Below, one piece after another: positions 25,990-35,295 of a stretch of 64,000 nt of DNA (position 1 is the first letter of the stretch; each line of letters opens with the position of its first letter). The notes beneath the pieces are model-generated. The model did not search any database. It saw only the letters and a program-made list of their open reading frames with translations, and was not told the DNA's origin. The stretch covers positions 744,001 through 808,000 of the forward strand of contig OZ255620.1 of the NCBI GenBank assembly GCA_965276665.1, given 5' to 3'. Source of the stretch: CAWGJC01 sp965276665. Its GTDB lineage: Bacteria > Pseudomonadota > Alphaproteobacteria > Acetobacterales > Acetobacteraceae. The position numbers and the translations under genes were made by a program.

Positions 25990-27105
25990 ATGATCACCCG
26001 CAGAACGACCCTGGTCGGCAGCGCCGGCGTGCTCGCGGCACCCACGCTGATCCGCGCCGCCCGCGCGCAGGATGCCGCCCCGATTCTCGCCGAGGCGCGC
26101 GCGAGCATCGCGGCGTTGGGAGCGCCGGTGAGCGCCTGGGACGGACCGACGAGCGGGCCGCGCGCGGCCAAGGGCAAGCGCATCATCTACATCTCGTCGG
26201 ACCAGCGGAATGGTGGCGCGCTCGGCGTCAGCCGTGGCGTCGAGGAGGCGGCGAAAGCGATCGGCTGGGACTTCAAGATCATCGACGGCCAGGGTTCGGT
26301 GCCGGAACAAACCGCGGGTGTCGGGCAGGCGATCGCGCAGCGTCCGGACGGGATCATTCTCGGCACCATCGACGCGGTCGGCCAGAAGGCCACGCTCGCG
26401 CAGGCGACCCAGCTCGGCATCAAGGTGATCGGCTGGCACGCGAGCGCCGAGCCGGGTCCGCTCGCCGACCCGGCGGTGTTCGCCAACATCACCACCCCGC
26501 CCAAGGACATCGCGACGACCGCGGCGAATTACGCGATCGCGATGTCGGACGGCAAGGCGGAGGTCGCGATCATGCGCAACTCCGAGACCGCGATCGGACG
26601 GCTGAAGGGCGACACCATCCGCGAGCGCATCGAGCAATGCCCGGGTTGCAAGGTGCTCTCCTTCAACATCATCCCGATCGTCGAGAGCTCTTCGCGCATG
26701 CCCTCGCTCACCTCGTCGCTGGTGCAGCGCTTTTCCGGCGAGCTCAACTGGATGCTGGCGATCAACGATCTCTATTTCGATTTCACCGTGCCCTCGCTCC
26801 GCTCCGCCGGGATCAAGCCGGGCGCCATCTCGCTGGTCTCCGCAGGAGACGGCAGCGTCTCCGCCTATCAGCGCATCCGCATCGGCCAGTACCAGGTGGC
26901 GACCGTGCCGGAACCGCTGAACCTGCAGGGCTGGATGGCGGTTGACGAGCTGAACCGCGCCTTTTCCGGTCAGGCCTGGAGCGGCTACATGCCGAAAGTG
27001 CATCTGGTGACGAAGGACAATATCACCAAGGATGGCGGCCCGGACAACCGCTTCGATCCGGATAACGGCTATCGCGACGCTTATCGCAAAATCTGGGCCG
27101 CCTGA
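25990..27105 (+). CDS. Sugar ABC transporter periplasmic substrate-binding protein (RbsB-type)
   Basis: This 371-residue exported protein starts with a leader carrying twin arginines (ITRRTTLVGSAGVLAAPTLIRAARAQ), which may use Tat. The mature part includes GKRIIYISSDQRNGGALGVSRGVEEAAKAIGWDFKIIDGQG, a Peripla_BP_4-type sugar-binding lobe, and PDGIILGTIDAVGQKATLAQA. It completes the importer with the two preceding genes. The binding-protein gene is last rather than first. The next gene starts 4 bp after the stop. Confidence 0.92.
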   Translation: MITRRTTLVGSAGVLAAPTLIRAARAQDAAPILAEARASIAALGAPVSAWDGPTSGPRAAKGKRIIYISSDQRNGGALGVSRGVEEAAKAIGWDFKIIDGQGSVPEQTAGVGQAIAQRPDGIILGTIDAVGQKATLAQATQLGIKVIGWHASAEPGPLADPAVFANITTPPKDIATTAANYAIAMSDGKAEVAIMRNSETAIGRLKGDTIRERIEQCPGCKVLSFNIIPIVESSSRMPSLTSSLVQRFSGELNWMLAINDLYFDFTVPSLRSAGIKPGAISLVSAGDGSVSAYQRIRIGQYQVATVPEPLNLQGWMAVDELNRAFSGQAWSGYMPKVHLVTKDNITKDGGPDNRFDPDNGYRDAYRKIWAA

Positions 27106-27109
27106 GCGG

Positions 27110-28345
27110 ATGACCCCGATCGCCGCCAGCGACAATTTCGCGGTTCTCGGCCATACCGATCAGGGCGGCCGGCCGGACGGCGTGCAGGTGATCGTGCATG
27201 CGGGCTTCGCCTATATCGGCCACATGTTCAGCGACGGGATCACGGTCGTCGATGTGCGTGATGCGCGGCGGCCGCAGACGGTCAACTTCATTCCCTGTCC
27301 GCCGAACACCCGGGCGAGCCATCTGCAGGTGCATGACGGCCTTCTGCTCGCGGTGAATGCGGCGAATATCTGGGCGCTCCAGCAATACCAGGATCAGCAG
27401 GATTATTTCAGCAACCCGCTCGCCGACAGCTTCTCCCGCCGCGAGCGATCCTTCGTCGCCGGCTTGCGCATCTATGACGTGAAATCCGCCCCTGCTTCGC
27501 CGCGCGAAATCGGCTTCTGCCCGGTCGAGGGCATCGGACTGCATCGTATCTGGTGGGTCGGAGGTCGCCACGCCTATGCCTCGGCGCATTTCGACGGCTA
27601 TACCGACCACATCATGGCGGTGTTCGATGTCGCCGAACCGACCCGGCCCGAGCTCGTCGGACGCTGGGCGCTGCCCGGCATGCACCGCGCGGCGGGCGAG
27701 GCGCCCGCCTGGGCCGCGGGCAAGCGCTGGGCGCTGCACCACGCGATCCTCGCCGGCGATCGCGCCTATGGCGCCTGGCGCGATGGCGGCTTCACCGTGC
27801 ACGACGTCAGCGATCCGGTCGCGCCGAAACTGCTCAGCCATCGCGTGCTGTCGCCACCCTTTGCCGGCGGCACGCACACCCCGCTTCCGCTGCCGGGACG
27901 CGGCCTCGCGATCGTCGCCGACGAGGCGACCAGTGCCAATTGCGCCGCAGGCCTCGCCCATACCTGGATTTTCGACGTGCGCGATGCGGCGAACCCGGTG
28001 ACGATCGGCACGCTGCCACAGCCGGTAGAGGCCGATTATTGCGCGGCCGGCGGTAAGTTCGGGCCGCATAATCTGCACGAGAACCGGCCAGGCCTGTTCC
28101 AGAGCGAGACAACCATCTTCGCCACCTGGCACAATGCCGGCGTGCGCGTGTTCGACATTTCCGATGCGTTCCGCCCGCGCGAGATCGGGTATTGCGTGCC
28201 GCAGGCGCCCGACCGTGTGGTGGATATCCGACCGGGCGCGGTGAAGGTCACGCAATCCTGCGATGTCTGCGTCGATCGCGACGGCGTGCTCTACGTCACC
28301 GACACCAATGCCGGGCTCTCGGTCCTGCAATTCGATCCGCGATGA
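27110..28345 (+). CDS. LVIVD-repeat (beta-propeller) protein of unknown function
   Basis: This 411-residue protein is built from repeated beta-propeller blades of the LVIVD type: ITVVDVRDARRPQTV, LRIYDVKSAPASPREIG, MAVFDVAEPTRPELVG, FTVHDVSDPVAPKLL, WIFDVRDAANPVTIG and VRVFDISDAFRPREIGY. No signal peptide is visible, so it appears cytoplasmic, whereas many LVIVD proteins are exported. Histidines and acidic residues (GPHNLHENRPG, TWHNAGVRV) resemble metal-dependent lactonase-like propellers, but the activity is unknown. It is translationally linked to the importer before it and overlaps the GntR gene after it, so a role with the imported substrate is likely. Confidence 0.75.
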   Translation: MTPIAASDNFAVLGHTDQGGRPDGVQVIVHAGFAYIGHMFSDGITVVDVRDARRPQTVNFIPCPPNTRASHLQVHDGLLLAVNAANIWALQQYQDQQDYFSNPLADSFSRRERSFVAGLRIYDVKSAPASPREIGFCPVEGIGLHRIWWVGGRHAYASAHFDGYTDHIMAVFDVAEPTRPELVGRWALPGMHRAAGEAPAWAAGKRWALHHAILAGDRAYGAWRDGGFTVHDVSDPVAPKLLSHRVLSPPFAGGTHTPLPLPGRGLAIVADEATSANCAAGLAHTWIFDVRDAANPVTIGTLPQPVEADYCAAGGKFGPHNLHENRPGLFQSETTIFATWHNAGVRVFDISDAFRPREIGYCVPQAPDRVVDIRPGAVKVTQSCDVCVDRDGVLYVTDTNAGLSVLQFDPR

Positions 28346-29064
28346 GCGAGGGCAAGCCCGCAACGCCCGCCACCATGTCGGGCATGGTCTATGCGACGCT
28401 GCGGCGGGACATTCTGCAGGGCGCGCTGCCGCCCGCCGGCAAGCTCAGGATCGAAGCGCTGTGTGTGCGCTATGGCGCCACCAGCACGCCGGTGCGCGAG
28501 GCGCTGAACCAGCTTTCGACCGAGGGCTTCGTGGAGCGCCGCGACCAGCGCGGCTTCTACGCCGCCGCCGCCTCGAGCACCGAGCTCGAGCAGCTCACCA
28601 ACACGCGCTGCTGGGTCGAGCCGATCGCGCTGCGCGAGGCCCTCGCCCGCCGGACGATCGCGTGGGAGGAGCGCGTCGTGCTCACCTGCCACCGGCTCTC
28701 CCGCGTCGACCGCTCGACGAATGCGGCGGAATTCCGCGAGAACCCGGAATGGGAGACGGCGCATCGCGCCTTCCACCTGGCGCTGATCGCCATCTGCCCG
28801 TCGCGCTGGCTGATCGATTTCTGTGCGCTGCTCTCCGACCACGCGGCGCGCTACCGCAATCTCTCGATGTCGGTGATCTACCCCGCGCGTGACATCGCCG
28901 GCGAGCATCGCGCGCTGATGGAAGCGGCGATCCACGGCCGCGCCGAGGAGGCGACCGCCTTGTTGGTGGAGCATTACCGCCGCACCGCGCAGATCATCGA
29001 GAATTCGCCGTCGAAGCCACTCGGCGACCCGGCGCAAGCACCACGCAAGAGGAAGTCAGCATGA
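28342..29064 (+). CDS. GntR-family (FCD) transcriptional regulator
   Basis: This 240-residue regulator has a winged helix at residues about 12-75 (VYATLRRDILQGALPPAGKL and YGATSTPVREALNQLSTEGFVERR). An FCD domain follows with ETAHRAFHLALIAICPSRWL and GEHRALMEAAIHGRAEEATALLVEHY. It is embedded in the operon, with 4-base overlaps to the LVIVD gene and the FAH gene. This suggests autoregulation of the whole catabolic block by a pathway acid. It is distinct in sequence from the GntR protein at 19685. Confidence 0.9.
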   Translation: MSEGKPATPATMSGMVYATLRRDILQGALPPAGKLRIEALCVRYGATSTPVREALNQLSTEGFVERRDQRGFYAAAASSTELEQLTNTRCWVEPIALREALARRTIAWEERVVLTCHRLSRVDRSTNAAEFRENPEWETAHRAFHLALIAICPSRWLIDFCALLSDHAARYRNLSMSVIYPARDIAGEHRALMEAAIHGRAEEATALLVEHYRRTAQIIENSPSKPLGDPAQAPRKRKSA

Positions 29065-29888
29065 AATTCGTGAGTTTCCGCGCCGGCGCGCGTGATGGCT
29101 GGGGCGCAGTGAAGGGCCAGGAGGTCGTCGATCTCGGCACCATCGCGCCCGACCTCAAATCCTTCCTCGCCGCCGGCGGCGCGCTGCCGGCAACCCTCTC
29201 CGGCGCGCGCCACGCGCTCTCCGACATCAGCTTCCTGCCGCCGATCCCCGCGCCCGACAAGATCCTATGCGTCGGCCTGAATTATCTGAGCCACATTTTG
29301 GAGGGAGGCCGCGAGCCGCCGCCGAAACCGACGATCTTCACCCGCTTCGCCAATTCGCAGGTAGGGCACGGGGAGCCGATCATCCGCCCGCGCGTCTCCG
29401 ACAATCTCGACTTCGAGGGCGAGCTCGCGGTGATCATCGGCAAATCCTGCCGCCATGTCGCGCGGACGGACTCGGCCGGCGTGATCGCGGGCTATGCCTG
29501 CTACAATGACGGGTCGGTGCGCGACTGGCAGCGGCATAGCGGCCAGTTCACGCCTGGCAAGAATTTCCCGCGCACCGGCGGATTCGGTCCCTGGATGGTG
29601 ACGCCGGACGAATTCGGCGAACCCGCGAAGGCGACGCTCGTCACCCGCCTGAACGGCGAGGAGATGCAGCGCGCGACAGTGGACGATCTGGTCTTCGATG
29701 TGCCGTCACTGATCGAGTACTGCTCGAGCTTCACCGTGCTCGAACCGGGCGACGTGATCATCACCGGCACCACCGGCGGCGTCGGCGCCTATCGCAAGCC
29801 GCCGAAATGGATGAAGCCGGGCGACACGGTGGAAGTCGAGATTTCCGGCATCGGCATCCTGCGCAACGGCGTCGCGCAGGAAAGTTAA
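29061..29888 (+). CDS. Fumarylacetoacetate hydrolase (FAH) family protein
   Basis: This 275-residue protein has the FAH C-terminal domain: KILCVGLNYLSHILEGG, DFEGELAVIIGKSCRHV (metal-binding Glu/Glu), YACYNDGSVRDWQRHSGQFTPGKNF and GDVIITGTTGGVGAYRKPP. The family includes acylpyruvases, 2-keto-3-deoxy-acid hydrolases and dehydratases. With an enolase-superfamily sugar-acid dehydratase in the same block, hydrolysis of a 2,4-diketo-3-deoxy sugar acid is an attractive inference but is not shown. The start overlaps the GntR stop as ATGA. Confidence 0.9.
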   Translation: MKFVSFRAGARDGWGAVKGQEVVDLGTIAPDLKSFLAAGGALPATLSGARHALSDISFLPPIPAPDKILCVGLNYLSHILEGGREPPPKPTIFTRFANSQVGHGEPIIRPRVSDNLDFEGELAVIIGKSCRHVARTDSAGVIAGYACYNDGSVRDWQRHSGQFTPGKNFPRTGGFGPWMVTPDEFGEPAKATLVTRLNGEEMQRATVDDLVFDVPSLIEYCSSFTVLEPGDVIITGTTGGVGAYRKPPKWMKPGDTVEVEISGIGILRNGVAQES

Positions 29889-29941
29889 TTTCATGTCTCC
29901 GGTGAGCCGCCCGCAAGAGGCGCCCCGGCAGGGAGGATGAC

Positions 29942-31024
29942 GTGTTGATCAGATGCGATCGGACCGAACTCGGTCCCGCAACGCCGCCTTGCGGCTGCGG
30001 ACGCGCGCACGGCGTGGGCCGGCGTGGCTTCCTCGGCGGCGCTGCCGCTCTTGCCGCCGCCACCGCCAGCAGGGCGCACGCGCAACCCGCCGCGCCCGCA
30101 AAGACGCGGATCGACGTGCACCACCATTACACCTCACCCGCGCTGCTCGCGATGATGAAGGGGCGCCGCACCAACCAGACCTTCAACATGGGCTGGACTT
30201 TGCAGAAATCGCTCGACGCGATGGATGCCGGCGGCGTGAGGACGGCGATCGTCTCGACCAGCGATCCCGGCATCTTCTTCGGCGATTACGACCAGGCGAA
30301 ATCGCTCGCCCGCGACTGCAACGAGTATCAGGCGCGGATGGTCAGCGACAATAAGGGCCGGTTCGGGATGTTCACCACGCTGCCCCTGCCCGATATCGAC
30401 AACACGCTCGGCGAGATCGCCTACGGCATGGACGTGCTGAAGGCGCAGGGCGTCGGCATGATGACGAGCTACGGCACGAAATATCTCGGCGATCCGAGCT
30501 TCGTGCCGGTGATGGAGGAGCTCAATCATCGCAAGGCGGTGGTGTTCGTGCACCCGCTGCAACCCGCCTGCTGCACCAATGTCGTGCCGAACGTGCCGGA
30601 TGTGGTGGTGGAATACGGCACCGAGACCTCGCGCACCATCGCGAGCCTGCTGATGAACCACACGGTGATCCGCTACCCCGATATCCGCTTCATCTTCTCG
30701 CATGGCGGCGGGGACGTGCCGTTCCTCACCTTCCGCTTCGCGCGGATGGTGAGCGGCGATCCGGTGCTGCTGCAGGCCGAGCCCGGCGGCGCGGTGCCGC
30801 TGATCCGGCGGCTCTATTTCGACACGGCGCAGGCCTGGAACCAATATACGCTTCCCTCGCTGACCGCGCTGATGCCGGCTGACCACATCCTGTTCGGCTC
30901 GGATTTCCCCGCCGCCTCGCCGGCCGACACCACTAAAGGATTGCAGGCTTTCAACTTCCCGTCCGGCGCGCTCGCGCAGATCGAGCATCAGAACGCGCAA
31001 GGCCTGCTTGCCAATTTCGCCTGA
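29942..31024 (+). CDS. Amidohydrolase family (amidohydro-related / ACMSD-like) protein with Tat signal
   Basis: This 360-residue protein has a twin-arginine leader GVGRRGFLGGAAALAAATASRAHAQ, so it is probably exported folded with its metal. The catalytic part has metal ligands in RIDVHHHYTSPALL, VFVHPLQPACC, FSHGGGDVPFL and LFGSDFPAASPADT. This matches the amidohydrolase_2/ACMSD branch, which includes decarboxylases and lactone hydrolases. The GTG start at 29942 is preferred because GGGAGGA precedes it. Residues 10-25 are Cys/Gly-rich (PPCGCGRAHG) ahead of the Tat motif, which is unusual for a leader. Confidence 0.85.
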   Translation: MLIRCDRTELGPATPPCGCGRAHGVGRRGFLGGAAALAAATASRAHAQPAAPAKTRIDVHHHYTSPALLAMMKGRRTNQTFNMGWTLQKSLDAMDAGGVRTAIVSTSDPGIFFGDYDQAKSLARDCNEYQARMVSDNKGRFGMFTTLPLPDIDNTLGEIAYGMDVLKAQGVGMMTSYGTKYLGDPSFVPVMEELNHRKAVVFVHPLQPACCTNVVPNVPDVVVEYGTETSRTIASLLMNHTVIRYPDIRFIFSHGGGDVPFLTFRFARMVSGDPVLLQAEPGGAVPLIRRLYFDTAQAWNQYTLPSLTALMPADHILFGSDFPAASPADTTKGLQAFNFPSGALAQIEHQNAQGLLANFA

Positions 31025-31033
31025 GGAAGATCG

Positions 31034-31307
31034 ATGTGCGGGTTCGTTGCTTTCTGGTGTTTGCCTGCTGCTCGCCGGCACGCATTCCGCCTCCGCGCAG
31101 CTCGCGGACAAGGCGGTGTTGACGCTCGCGGCCGCGCAGAAAATCGCCGCGGCGGCCGAGGCGCATGCCGTCGCCAATCACTACCGCCAGTTGGGCGCCA
31201 GCGGCGCGAGCCCGGTGCAGGATGGCGAGAGCGTGACCCTGGGGGCCGCCACGCTGCCGTCGTGCCGCGAGACGCTTGCCACGTCGGTCGATCGGCGCGA
31301 GGTTTGA
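31034..31307 (+). pseudogene. Decayed GlcG/HbpS-like (heme-binding, DUF336) gene fragment
   Basis: The 316-bp gap before the next gene encodes, in one frame, a signal-peptide-like LLSGVCLLLAGTHSASAQ followed by ADKAVLTLAAAQKIAAAAEAHAV, the opening helix of GlcG/HbpS proteins. It then ends after about 45 unrelated residues. The normal roughly 130-residue domain is missing. A good ribosome site (GAGGAAG) and ATG at 31034 are in a different frame from this peptide, and the in-frame start is only a TTG inside the upstream gene. A frameshift near the start plus loss of the core is the simplest reading. It could instead be a short unrelated exported protein. Confidence 0.45.
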
Positions 31308-31340
31308 TCGGAAGCCGCGCCATGACGGCAGGAGGACAGC

Positions 31341-32471
31341 GTGACAGACAGCAAGACTCCGGAGAAAGGTCTCGGCCGCCGACACCTGCTCGGCGCGCTG
31401 GGCGGCGGCCTCGCTGCGGCGGCGATCATCGGCCGGGCGCGCGGCGCCGGCATCACCGACGAGCTGGTGAAGGCGGCACAGAAGGAGGGCTCCCTCTCCT
31501 ATTACCATAACTCCGACATCGACGTGACCGGTCCGTGGAACGCGGTGTTCGCCAAGAAATACAACATCGACGTGCGGAACATGCGGCTGCCGAGCTACCC
31601 GCTGTTCGACCGCTGGATCAACGAAGAACGCGTCGGGCGCCATCTCGCGGATCTGATCCAGATCACCGACCCGACCCTTCTCGACCTCGCCGACAAGCAG
31701 GGATTTGTGGCGCATTACGTGCCGGCCGAGGATCCCGCGATCGACGACGCGCTGAAGCGCAGCGGCGTGTGGTACACGCTGTTCCTCGACTATATGGGCG
31801 TCGGCTACAACCATACGAAGGTGACGCCGCCCGAGGAGGCGCTGATCCATGGCGGCGGCTGGAACGTGCTGCGCGATCCGCGCTGGCTGAAGCGCTTCGG
31901 CACCGCGACCCCCGCCTCAGGCGGCAGCAGCTACGCCTATGGCTTCATGTTGCTGAGCACGTTGCGCAGCCAGTACGGGCCCGATTTCTTCAGGGCGCTG
32001 GCGGCGAACAAGCCGGATATCTATGCAAGCAAAGCGCCGCTGTTCGAGCGGCTCGGCGCCGGCGAATACGCCATCATGGACCAGGGCACGCAAAGCTCGC
32101 TCTCCGATTTCTACCGCAAGGGCGCGCCGGTGCGCTGGGTGTTCCCCGAGCCGACGCTGGTCTCGCCGAGCGTGCAGAGCATCAGCAGCCACGCGCCGCA
32201 TCCGAACGCCGCGCGGTTGTTCCAGGAATGGAGTTGCACGCAGGAGGCGCAGGCCGGCTGGCTGAATTACGTCGCGGCCGGCAGCGCGCGCCACGACGTC
32301 GAGGACCCCCGAAAGGCGCAGAAGAAGGATTGGTTCGGCGAATCCTGGTATGCCGAGCCGAAGACGCTCTACACCGAATACCTGAAGGATCCGAGCTTCG
32401 CCGACCCGAAGAAGCCGGTGATCGCCGAGTGGAACGCCATTTTCGGGTATCAGGGCGGACGACGGCTCTGA
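31341..32471 (+). CDS. ABC transporter substrate-binding protein (Fe3+/phosphonate/spermidine-type, Tat-exported)
   Basis: This 376-residue exported binding protein has a twin-arginine leader GRRHLLGALGGGLAAAAIIGRARG. The body ITDELVKAAQKEGSLSYYHNSDID and LIQITDPTLLDLADKQGFVAHY resembles the family 1/FbpA-like group. GTG at 31341 is the likely start, with AGGAGG upstream. It is followed within 5 bp by a two-module permease and then an ATPase, forming an importer. FbpA-like proteins bind iron, phosphonates or organic anions; given the neighbours, an organic acid or phosphonate is at least as likely as iron. Confidence 0.85.
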   Translation: MTDSKTPEKGLGRRHLLGALGGGLAAAAIIGRARGAGITDELVKAAQKEGSLSYYHNSDIDVTGPWNAVFAKKYNIDVRNMRLPSYPLFDRWINEERVGRHLADLIQITDPTLLDLADKQGFVAHYVPAEDPAIDDALKRSGVWYTLFLDYMGVGYNHTKVTPPEEALIHGGGWNVLRDPRWLKRFGTATPASGGSSYAYGFMLLSTLRSQYGPDFFRALAANKPDIYASKAPLFERLGAGEYAIMDQGTQSSLSDFYRKGAPVRWVFPEPTLVSPSVQSISSHAPHPNAARLFQEWSCTQEAQAGWLNYVAAGSARHDVEDPRKAQKKDWFGESWYAEPKTLYTEYLKDPSFADPKKPVIAEWNAIFGYQGGRRL

Positions 32472-32476
32472 GCGAC

Positions 32477-34201
32477 GTGCCGCTGACGGCGAGGAGCGTG
32501 CCGGGCGCCATGTTGCTGCCCACGCGGCGGTCGTCCTTGTGGGTGCTCCCGGTGGTCATCGGCCTCGTGCTGGTGGTGCTCGTGCTGCTGCCGGTGGGTT
32601 TCATGTTCGCCGGCGCGCTGCTATCGGGCTCTCTCGTCGATCCGGCGACGCATTGGACGACCGATAACCTCGCGGCGGTGTACGGCACCCTGCCGGCGGC
32701 ATTGGCGGTACTTTCCACGCTGATCGTGGCGGCGCTGGTGGCGGTTCTGGCGACCGTCACGGGCGCGGTGCTGGCCTGGTTGCTCGCGCGCACCGACCTG
32801 CCGGCACGCGGCTTCATGGAAGGTTGCGTGATCGCGCCGCTGTTCCTCTCGCCTTTCGTCGGCGCGATCGCGTGGCTGATCCTCGCCTCGCCGAAGGCCG
32901 GCATGCTGAACGTGCTGATCACCGAACTGACCGGCGTGCCCGGCCCGTTCATCAATGTCGCCACGCCGGCCGGCATCGTGCTGATCATGGCGCTCTATTT
33001 CGTGCCTTACGCCTACCTCACCCTGTCCGCCTCGCTCCGCAATATCGACCCGGCAATGGAGGAGGCTTCCTATCTCAACGGCGCCGGTGTGCTGTCGACC
33101 ACGCTGCGGGTCACGTTTCCGGTGGTGCGGCCATCGCTGATCTCTGCCTTCTTCTTCATCTTCGTTCTGGCGGCGGGGACCTTCGCGATTCCGGCGGTGC
33201 TCGACCGCTCCTCGCAGCTCCGCTTTCTGGCGGTCGATGTGTTCCAGGCGAGCGCGACCTATCCGATCGATTACGGACAGTCCGCGGCGATCGGCACCGT
33301 GCTGTTCTGGATCTCGGTGATGGGGATCGCCGCCTACCGTTTCGCGGCGCGCGCCGCGAAACGTTTCGTCACGGTGACGGCGCGCGGCTTTCGCATCCGC
33401 GCGCTCCGACTGCGCGGCTGGCGGATCCCGGCCGTGGCGCTGCTGCTGGCCTATGCCGTGCTGGCGATCGTGCTGCCCTATCTCGCGCTGCTCTACGCGG
33501 CCTTCACCCGCACCACCGCCGCATCGGTGTTGAACGCGCAATTCACCTTTGGCAATTTCACCGCCGTCGCCGCCTCGCCGGAGGTGGTGGCATCGACCCG
33601 CAACACATTGCTGGTCGGCGTGATCTCGCCCACGCTCTGCGTCACGCTCGGCCTGTTTCTCGCCTATGCGGTGCGCCGCCTGCGTATCGCCTTCGGCACG
33701 GTGCTCGACTATGTCGCGATGTTCCCGATCGCGGTGCCCGGCATCGTGCTCGGGACGGGCATTTTCTGGACCTATGTTCTGACGCCGATCTATGGCACCA
33801 TTTGGGTGCTTGTGCTCGCCTTCATCACCTCCTATTTGCCCTTCGCCTACCGCATCGGCGACACCGCGCTGCTGCAGATCGACCGCTCGCTCGAGGAGGC
33901 ATCCGCGCTCTGCGGCGCCTCGCATTGGCGGACCGCACGACACATTACCGCGCGGCTGATCCGCCCGGCGCTGCTCTCCGCCTGGGTGATGGTGTTCGTG
34001 TTCTCGGTGCGTGAGATCAGCGCCGCCATCCTGCTGACCTCCTCCGACAATGTGGTGCTCTCGGTGCTGTCCTGGAATTATCTTGATTACGGCGACATCC
34101 AGAAGGCGGCGGTGGTCGGTCTGCTGCAGACGGTCATCCTGCTCGTCGGCGTGGTGATCGGACGCGCGGCGTTCCGCGTCCGGCTGTCGCACACCGCATG
34201 A
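32477..34201 (+). CDS. ABC transporter permease with two fused transmembrane modules (FbpB/PhnV-like)
   Basis: This 574-residue inner-membrane protein contains two BPD_transp_1 modules. EAA loops are visible as IDPAMEEASYLNGAGVLSTTLRVTFPVVRPSL near residue 190 and IDRSLEEASALCGASHWRTARHITARLIRPAL near residue 470. A basic inter-domain region lies around residues 290-320. The start is uncertain: GTG at 32477 or ATG at 32510 (GAGGAG 13 bases upstream). The open frame extends 900 bases further upstream only as a shadow of the binding-protein gene. The stop overlaps the ATPase start as ATGA. Confidence 0.9.
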   Translation: MPLTARSVPGAMLLPTRRSSLWVLPVVIGLVLVVLVLLPVGFMFAGALLSGSLVDPATHWTTDNLAAVYGTLPAALAVLSTLIVAALVAVLATVTGAVLAWLLARTDLPARGFMEGCVIAPLFLSPFVGAIAWLILASPKAGMLNVLITELTGVPGPFINVATPAGIVLIMALYFVPYAYLTLSASLRNIDPAMEEASYLNGAGVLSTTLRVTFPVVRPSLISAFFFIFVLAAGTFAIPAVLDRSSQLRFLAVDVFQASATYPIDYGQSAAIGTVLFWISVMGIAAYRFAARAAKRFVTVTARGFRIRALRLRGWRIPAVALLLAYAVLAIVLPYLALLYAAFTRTTAASVLNAQFTFGNFTAVAASPEVVASTRNTLLVGVISPTLCVTLGLFLAYAVRRLRIAFGTVLDYVAMFPIAVPGIVLGTGIFWTYVLTPIYGTIWVLVLAFITSYLPFAYRIGDTALLQIDRSLEEASALCGASHWRTARHITARLIRPALLSAWVMVFVFSVREISAAILLTSSDNVVLSVLSWNYLDYGDIQKAAVVGLLQTVILLVGVVIGRAAFRVRLSHTA

Positions 34202-35295
34202 GCGCCGCCACGCAGCTCGAGGTGCGAAAACTCGTCGTGCGCTACGGGAACGCGGTCGCCGTGGACGGCATTTCCTTCAGCGCGATGGAAGGCGAATTCG
34301 TCTCGCTGCTCGGACCGAGCGGGTGCGGCAAGACCACGACCTTGCGCTGCATCGCCGGGCTCGAATCCGCGAGCGCGGGCGAGATCCGCATCGGCGGCGA
34401 CATCGTGGCGCGCGGCGGACGTGAGACGCCGCCGGAGAGGCGCGGCGTCAACATGGTGTTCCAATCCTACGCCGTCTGGCCGCACATGACGGTCGCCGAG
34501 AATGTCGGCTACGGATTGTCCGGCATTCCGCGCGAGGCGGCGGCCAGGCGGGTATCCGAGGCGCTGCGGCTGGTCGGATTAGAGGCTTTCGCCGGGCGCT
34601 ACGGCACCGAGCTCTCTGGTGGCCAGCAGCAGCGTGTGGCGGTGGCGCGCGCGGTGGTGACCGAGCCGCGCCTGCTGCTGTTCGACGAGCCGCTCAGCAA
34701 TCTCGATGCCGGGCTGCGCGAGCGCATGCGCATCGAATTGCTGGAATTGCAGCGCCGCCTCGGCCGCACGTCGCTCTACGTCACGCACGACCAGGGCGAG
34801 GCGATGGCGATGAGCGACCGCATCATCCTGATGAATCAGGGCCGCATCGTGCAGGAGGGCAGCCCGCGCGCGCTTTACGACCGGCCGAATTCGCGCTTCG
34901 CCGCCGGCTTCGTTGGCACCGCCAACCTGCTCGACGCGACCATCGTCTCGCGCGACGGCGACCGCGCCCTCGTGCGGCTGGCAAGCGGGTTGCGGCTCGG
35001 TGCGGTCGGCGCCGGGCGTATCGCCGGTGACGCCGCGCTCGTCTGCATCCGGCCGGAGAACGTCCACCGGGCGGAGAATGACGCGGCGGATGGCTTCGCC
35101 GTGCGCGTGCTCCGCGTCACCTATCTCGGCGCGTCGCTCGATTGCGAGCTGGAGACGGGCACGCTGCGCCTGCGCGCGTCGATGGCGGCGCGGCTCGGCG
35201 TCGTGGCCGGAGACACGCTGCGCGTCCGCGTCGATCCCGATTGCGTGGTCCTGATCCCGGACACCACGGCAAAAGACGGAGAGGAGTTCCGATGA
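34198..35295 (+). CDS. ABC transporter ATP-binding protein (PotA/FbpC-like)
   Basis: This 365-residue importer ATPase has Walker A GPSGCGKTTTLRCIAGLESASAG, the Q-loop region VFQSYAVWPHMTVAENVGYGL, signature LSGGQQQRVAVARAVV, Walker B LLLFDEPLSNLDAGLRERMR and the H-loop VTHDQGEAMAMSDRI. A TOBE-type C-terminal domain (residues about 240-360) begins after GFVGTANLLDA. It overlaps both neighbours by 4 bases and energises the permease and binding protein before it. Confidence 0.93.
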   Translation: MSAATQLEVRKLVVRYGNAVAVDGISFSAMEGEFVSLLGPSGCGKTTTLRCIAGLESASAGEIRIGGDIVARGGRETPPERRGVNMVFQSYAVWPHMTVAENVGYGLSGIPREAAARRVSEALRLVGLEAFAGRYGTELSGGQQQRVAVARAVVTEPRLLLFDEPLSNLDAGLRERMRIELLELQRRLGRTSLYVTHDQGEAMAMSDRIILMNQGRIVQEGSPRALYDRPNSRFAAGFVGTANLLDATIVSRDGDRALVRLASGLRLGAVGAGRIAGDAALVCIRPENVHRAENDAADGFAVRVLRVTYLGASLDCELETGTLRLRASMAARLGVVAGDTLRVRVDPDCVVLIPDTTAKDGEEFR

